Shown here piece after piece: positions 58,499 to 64,000 of a stretch of 64,000 nt of DNA. The position numbers and the translations under genes were made by a program. How positions within the stretch are numbered: position 1 is the stretch's first letter; every line of letters starts with the position of its first letter. The notes beneath the pieces were generated by a model. It was given only the letters and a program-made list of their open reading frames with translations, did no database searches and was not told the DNA's origin. The stretch comes from Cunninghamia lanceolata. Lineage: Eukaryota > Streptophyta > Pinopsida > Cupressales > Cupressaceae. The stretch covers positions 6,510,001 to 6,574,000 of the forward strand of contig BSBN01000047.1 in the NCBI GenBank assembly GCA_027924645.1. The letters run 5' to 3'.

Positions 58499-60167
58499 TT
58501 GGCCTTAGACCAATCCGGGTATTTTGTGAGGCACTTAACTTTGACTTTGTAATGAAGGTTCAACCAACACCATATTGTTGTAGAGAGCAGCACTCTCAAG
58601 GAATTGAACTTGTGGGTCATTTTACTTGTTTTTCCATATGTGTTATAACTGAACAATGTTTTCTATGTAGGTCTTGGGTCCATTGCGCATGAGGTTTGCT
58701 ATTTTCATGGTACACTTGGCCACTATCCCTATCACAAGAATTGGCATCAACCTTGCAAGGAGCTTTGGAGATTCTGTAATTTATGGTCATCAGAAAATAT
58801 GGGATGAGCATTAGTCTTTTCCATTTGTGCAAGAGGAGATCTTTAGACATGGTAGGTAGTGGAATAGAAAAGATAATTTTGTTTAAGTTTATGGAAAGAA
58901 AAAATACCCTTGCATGCATAAGCATCTAACCCTCAAAGATTATTGTATAGTAGATGGAGTTCATAAGTAATAGAATTCTATGATTTCTACTTGGTGGACA
59001 CAAGTTGGAATATGATTCTAATAAATTGATTCTATCAATTCTATTTTTCTATAGAAGCACACACTTTATCACCCATTTATTTTTCCCTTTCTTCTCTTTT
59101 TAGCCAGGTGATTAGGGTTTGTGATGAGGGATAGGTACAAAAATAGAAGAAAATTTGGATTAGTGACAAAGAAATCATAAGATGTTGAAGATTATCAAGG
59201 TTAATAATTTCCTTTATTGCAACTGTGCATAATAGATTTGATTTCCTTATATTTTTGTTCTACCCTATTGTAGAATAATCTAATAGAGATTCATATAGAT
59301 CCTTAAATTGTAAAAACTAAATGGAACTGTGCATAATAGATTTGATTTCCTTATATTTTTATTCTACCCTGTTGCAGAATAATCTAATAGAGATTCATAT
59401 AGATCCTTAAACTATAAAAACTAAATGGAATCTAAACTTGTCTTCATGAACCTAACATTGTTTACACCATGCTCTCTTGTTAGGATTTGTGTAGTAATGT
59501 CACCTCCACCACACATTTTTTGATACAGAACAATTGAAATGATAAGGTTAATCTTTATCTTTGCAACTTTAGAGTGCATGTCAAGAACAAGCGATGTAAT
59601 TTTAATTAGTTTGTTATCATATATTATTGTTAGAAATTAGACATCATCTTGAATGCAATTGACAAAGTCTTTTCTTTGAATTGGTTGTAAAACTTGCATA
59701 GGAATCATTTTTTCTTAACTCATAATTTTCCATATTTACAGGTAAATTGCTCTAGCAAATGTGATTCATATTCAAACTGACCAGACAAAACAACATCCTA
59801 ACATAAATGCCATGGCTGGTTTTATTTTGTCATTCCCTAAATGCTTTTTAAAATACATTGAAAGTGTTGGCTAGCAAATGGTTTTTATGCCTTTTTATAC
59901 AATTTCTTTGTGCCTGCCACACAATTTGTAGGCCACTATGCTACATATGTGTGCTTCCCCTCCATACTTTGTTTATAGATAGCCTTGTTCTAAACTTTAT
60001 AACATGAAAATATTTAGTTAAAAAACTTGAATGCTAATGTGATATGCATTATTTTATGGTTAAGAATATATTAAATAATTTTTTGTTGCTCTATATTCAT
60101 CTTACTACTGCTGCAGTGATATCCGGCTTGTATACTATTTTAACCAAGTTGTAGGATAGTGTAACTC
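58499..60167. other. No gene recognised; contains one tandem duplication
   Basis: AT-rich sequence with short frames on both strands (the longest, 102 codons on the minus strand at 58617-58925, has no domain-like pattern). A 104-bp unit is present twice (59221-59428). Confidence 0.55.
59221..59428 (+). repeat. Two tandem copies of a 104-bp unit
   Basis: 59221-59324 and 59325-59428 both start aactgtgcataatagattt and end aaaaactaaatgg; a handful of differences are seen. Confidence 0.92.
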
Positions 60168-61373
60168 TGATGTAGGAGCATCCAGGTCCACAGGCAATCC
60201 TGCATCACCCAAATTTTTTTTTTGTTTCATTTTCAGTTTTGGTGCATGTGTTTGGTTTTCTTTGGTGTTTTTAGGCATCTCTCTATATCAGGAATCCAAA
60301 TATTTGATCAGATTTATAAATTTTAAGTTTTCACTATGTCGCAGTTTTAAGACTTTGTAAGGCAATTTTCACAAAAACAATTGTTTCTGAAGATTTTGGA
60401 AGGCTGGGATAAAACCCTTTGGCAGGAATATTCTTGAAGACATTTCTCTAAATATGCAAAAATAATTGAAGTCATATCTTTCACCATTTTAGAGATTTTA
60501 ATGCTAGGAGTTTGTGCTGACAGTTTTACGGGAAAATTAAAATCTCAAGTTTTATGAATGCTGGGGAAGAATGGCTTGGTGGGAAGCTTACGAATGTTAT
60601 TTTACACATCTTGGCAAGTTTTCATACAAAAAGGATCTTCCATTAAAAATTTATGGAAAAAGTCAATTTTTAGACATCCCGATGCATGGTGTTGAAGTCA
60701 TGAAGTAAAAATTTCCTCTCCAATTTATTTGAGAAAATTCTAAAGATATTATTTAAGGTATTTAAATCATTTTAATTGAAATTCAAATATTAATGTGGGT
60801 GGAGGTAGAGAATCTTTAGTTTTAATATTTGATTCTATATGTAACCGCTTCAGATGAGGCAAGAATATGGAAAAATCAAATATAAAATAGTAATTGCCTT
60901 GCATTAAGAGAAATATTTAGAATGAAAAAGGTGGATTCTAATTATAACAAGAGTCATTAAAGAAAATCCTCAGTTTATAAATAAAATGGCTATGTTGGAA
61001 GAAAGAAAGTTTCCAAAGTTGAAAGTCTTGACCAATTTTGGAATGTTATTGCAAGTTTTAGAATGTAGATTTTAGAGGTTTTAAATAGAGGTTCCAGCTA
61101 CAGTTTAAAGGGAGAAAAAGAGGGGAAATAAAAGGAGTTTTGAGAGGAATAAATATGTGGATGAGAGGGAATGGAAAGGGAAATGAAAAGATGAAAGCAT
61201 AAGAAAGGGAGATATTCTTGTATGAGAATCCATGGAAGGTCAAATGTAATAAGTTTATTTTTTTGTAATGTTGTAGATTTATGTAAGTTTTTACAAGTTT
61301 GAATTCAATAAAATGAGCATTTATGTTTGTTACATATTTTGCATTTGAGGGTTTGAAATATGTTGCATCATCA
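60168..61373 (+). repeat. 5' LTR of a plus-strand gypsy element
   Basis: 1,206 bp, TGATGTAGGAGCATCCAG to TTGCATCATCA, same termini as 16766-17640 in reverse, followed by a tRNA-Met site. The lengths differ (875 versus 1,206 bp), so these are related but not sister copies. Confidence 0.85.
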
Positions 61374-61374
61374 G

Positions 61375-61387
61375 TGGTATCAGAGCC
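61375..61387 (+). other. Primer binding site, tRNA-Met
   Basis: TGGTATCAGAGCC one base after the LTR end. Confidence 0.9.
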
Positions 61388-61566
61388 AGTGATCTTGAGT
61401 GCATAGGTAGAGTGTCGAATGTGAGGTAGCCTATGCCAGGATCTATGGGAGAAGATTGAAATTGTTTCGAAGCTCCAAAGTGTGTTGCAGTTGTGTGGAG
61501 TCCTGTAGCTGTGGAGCGCTGAGAAGATAATAAATTCACAGAAGAAGAGGTTGAGAGTCTTCCAAG

Positions 61567-62640
61567 ATGCCTCTGAGAAGGATGAAGCTTAGAAGAGTAG
61601 AGCAAATGTTAGAGGAATTTCAAAATGAAATGATAAATGAGCTAAGAAATATAGTTACAGGTATGAGAAGAAACCCAGAAATTGAGGATGCACATGCGGA
61701 ATATGAGGAAGTTGTAGATGAAGAACCTAAGAGAGAAAATGAAGAACCAATCGATGAAGGAGAGGAAAGGTTTCTAAGAGCAATAGCACAAGTCAGTAGA
61801 GGCCATAAAATGGAAGTCCCTAACTTTTCAGGCATATTGAACCCTGAAGATTTGATAGACTAGATTGGAAAGTTGGAATACTATTTTGAATTTGAGAACA
61901 TTAGAGACCCACAGAGGGTAAGGTTAGCACAAACAAAGCTTAAGGCACATGCTACATTATGGTGGAAAGAGTTGTAGAAAGAAAGAGTAGAAAATGGTGA
62001 GATGAGGATAAAACAGCGGAGACAGATGATTGCTAAATTGAAGGCAAAGTTTATTCTAGGAGATTATGAGTTGGAGCTATTCAAAAAGATTCAAATTTTG
62101 AAACAAAAGGATATGAGTGTGAAGGAGTATATAGAGGAATTTTACAAAATGGTGATTAGATCAAGACACCATGAAATAGATAGAGAGAAGGTGGCTAGAT
62201 ACATAAATGGACTCAGATTCAATAACCAGGATGAGATGAGTATGTTGAAGAGGCTTACCAGTATGCTCTAAAAGTAGAAGAAAAAGTAAATAGAAGGTAA
62301 CAAAATAATTCTAGAGGAAGGGGAAAGATTACAGTAGGAAGAGGACAACTGAACAACCACAAAGGGAAGGAAGATTTTGAAGAAGAAACAAGCCCGAAGT
62401 GGAATAAAGAATCAAACCAAAGAGCACAAGGAAAGGAGTATTCAACAAGAGGATATGGCAGTAGTAGCAGAGAGTTCTTGGGAAAGTGCTTCCAGTGTGG
62501 GGAAGTTGAACATAGGGCTTATGAGTGTCCACAAATACACCAAGAGATCAGTAAGAGAGGTGCAACAAGAAATCACATGGTACAAGAAGACAAGGAAAGC
62601 ATAACATCAACTGAGAATGTGGAAGAACCAGAGCATGGAG
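61567..62640 (+). pseudogene. Gypsy gag
   Basis: Start at ATG 61567 (MPLRRMKLRR). An acidic N-terminus leads into the gag domain (MEVPNFSGILNPEDLID, then TAG at 61861 in a Trp position, LKAHATLWWKEL, TAG 61975 in a Gln position, LKAKFILGDYE, SVKEYIEEFYKMVIRS, RYINGLRFNNQDEM). After about 62271 the frame shifts, and a CCHC knuckle follows at 62487-62528 (CFQCGEVEHRAYEC). It is related to the truncated gag at 16259-16664. Confidence 0.85.
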
Positions 62641-63320
62641 AATCTCTTATGTTCAAGAAAGTATTGGTGTATCCAAGAAAGGAGGAAAATGGACCATCTC
62701 AAAGAAGGAGACGCTTCCATACCATATGCAAATCTGAAGGTAAGTGTTGTAAGGTCATTGTAGATAGTGGTAGTACAGATATTTTGGTTTTTGAAGAGAT
62801 GGTAGAAAAACTAGGATTGAAGAGGATTAAGCATCCTAATCCTTATAAAGTGTGTTGGCTGCAAGAAGATCATGAGTTAGAGGTGAAAGAGAAATGGTTG
62901 GTAAATTTTCATATTGGTTCATATAAAGATGAAGTTCTTTGTGATATTATGTCCATGAGTGTATGTTTTGCTAGGAAGGCCTTAGCAATTTGATAGAAAG
63001 GCTATCTATGATTGTAGAGAGAATTTGTACACCATTATAAAAGATGGGAAGAAGTACACTTTGACTTCATTGAAGGCGAAGGAGAAAGAGGTGAAGGACA
63101 ATAGTCCTATGATTTGTTGCAAGTCATAAAAACAAGAGGTAAAGGTTGTACCAGAGGTTGGAAATGGTTCAAAGAAGGCTCTTGAGAATAGGGGTACAAA
63201 GAAGGTAAAAAATGATAGCAATAATACTAAGATGGAACAAAAAAATCCAGTGGTTGTAGACATGGTTAAGTCTCATGAAGAATATAAATCAGACTTAGAG
63301 AAAAGGGTGAGCAATGAAAT
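62641..63320 (+). pseudogene. Gypsy protease and linker
   Basis: A short linker then aspartic protease: KCCKVIVDSGSTDILVF (DSGST at 62763-62777), LGLKRIKHPNPYKVCWLQ, FHIGSYKDEVLCDIM. Near 62990 the frame shifts and continues DRKAIYDCREN, KDGKKYTLTSLKAKEKEV, a segment usual after protease in this gypsy group. A charged linker continues to about 63320 with stops. No RT follows. Confidence 0.8.
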
Positions 63321-63556
63321 TTTATAGTGTGAAGGTAGAAAACAATGAAAAGGAAAAGAGAAGATGAGACAAGAGGTAGTTGCAGAAGTTTAGAGTGAGG
63401 TGAAGAAGAAATGAGGTGAAGACAAAGATGACATATGGATCAATAACAAGCATGGGATCACCATTCCATGCTCATCCAAATGTTCACAAGTTTCAGCTCA
63501 TGGAACATTTTAATTTACTTGGTGTATATGATACAGATGACTTACATGACCCTGTT
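63321..63556. other. Junction between two gypsy fragments in opposite orientation
   Basis: The plus-strand pol is lost somewhere here, and the minus-strand integrase stops at 63557. No LTR, primer site or obvious TSD marks the junction. The short plus frame 63416-63598 overlaps the antisense of integrase and is not a gene. Confidence 0.5.
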
Positions 63557-64000
63557 TTAGGCTTGGACGTAATGTTTGAGGAATTGTCCATTGACTAGTA
63601 ATGGGACATCCTCACTGGTTAAGGTCTTAAGTCTATAGGTACTATCTCCTAGGATCTCTAAGATTTAGAAAGGACCTATCCAAATTTTGTCAAATTTTCC
63701 ATGGCCACCTTTCCTCTCATGTGCTTTATCCCATGCCAGAACTAAATCTGAAATCCTAAAAGCTTTCACTCTAGCTCTTTTATCAAACCAACATTTGACA
63801 ACAACCTGATGTTTGGCAAATTGATCAATTTCCCTATCTCTTTTCTCTTCTAAGTGCATGAGCTAAAGTAACCTGGCTTCTTGCTTGTTATCTATCCCTA
63901 GATATTCTTGTGCAAATTGCAAAGTGGGGATCTTTAAGTTGACAGGCAGGATGGGATCTACCCCATATACCAATTGGTAGGGTGAGTTTCCTAATGCAAC
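63557..64000 (-). pseudogene. Gypsy integrase, C-terminal part
   Basis: It enters from the right window edge: LGNSPYQLVYGVDPILPVN, then LGIDNKQEARLL, TAG (about 63862), MHLEEKRDREIDQFAKHQ, RISDLVLAWDKAHERKGGH, KFDKIWIGPF, TAG (about 63664), and VNGQFLKHYVQA, with the natural stop at 63559-63557. This is the GPF-type C-terminal module, with no chromodomain. The same arrangement (DLVLVWNA, GPY, HGQFLKPYFS) ends the Tat integrase at 13237, so a Tat-like or related origin is possible. The catalytic core lies outside the window. Confidence 0.8.

Noticed and set aside
58617..58925. 102-codon minus frame
   Set aside because: No domain, AT-rich, no supporting neighbours.

Overview
The window looks like intergenic DNA from a large plant genome, most likely a gymnosperm (conifer-like), judged from style only: kilobase-scale LTRs, Ty3/gypsy elements of Tat and Tekay type, copia pieces, deep nesting, AT-rich spacers and coding regions decayed mainly by nonsense mutations. 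I found no convincing host gene, tRNA, rRNA or CRISPR array. Almost everything assignable is LTR retrotransposon, and most insertions can be ordered from target-site duplications (TSDs).

Layout. 1-705 (minus): broken copia gag. 2399-3942: foldback made of two short LTRs in opposite orientation, each next to a polypurine tract. 5364-16258 (plus): a Tat-type gypsy element with 1,216-bp LTRs, a tRNA-Arg-like primer site, gag, protease, an extra RNase H placed BEFORE reverse transcriptase, RT, RNase H, integrase, and a roughly 125-bp-period array of small hairpins before the 3' LTR. 16259-17640 (minus): 5' LTR and truncated gag of another gypsy element. 17641-55605: the 3' end of a non-autonomous element, here called E2, whose single 3' LTR (about 7.1 kb once insertions are removed) is broken by three later insertions. 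These are a 24.2-kb Tekay/Del-type gypsy element (20009-44229, TSD GTAGG), a solo LTR of a related family (44785-48321, TSD GAATG) and a minus-strand solo LTR (48390-51387, TSD TGATG). The Tekay element has 4.86-kb LTRs, and its 3' LTR is itself split by a second non-autonomous element, here called E1 (30449-39896, TSD GTGTC).

The most unusual content is coding DNA that is not gag-pol. (1) When the three insertions are ignored, the E2 LTR holds a decayed reading frame of about 1,400 codons (19541-20008, 44230-44784, 48322-48389, 51388-54647). Two insertion junctions keep frame; near the third there is one probable frameshift. The last 3.26 kb have many stops but no frameshift. The frame ends just upstream of the LTR TATA box, and the 3.2-kb LTR of E1 keeps only a short homologous remnant of it. 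(2) The E1 internal region has no polymerase but one nearly intact 565-codon frame with two zinc-knuckle-like C-x2-H-x3/4-H-x4-C motifs and a triplicated primer-site-like sequence.

56496-58498 is a copia-like LTR preceded by a polypurine tract and a decayed coiled-coil frame. 60168-63300 is the 5' part (LTR, gag, protease) of a gypsy element related to the one at 16.3-17.6 kb. 63557-64000 is the integrase C-terminus of another gypsy element on the opposite strand. Nonsense mutations are mostly CAG to TAG and CGA to TGA, the expected result of deamination at methylated CHG and CG sites in silenced repeats.
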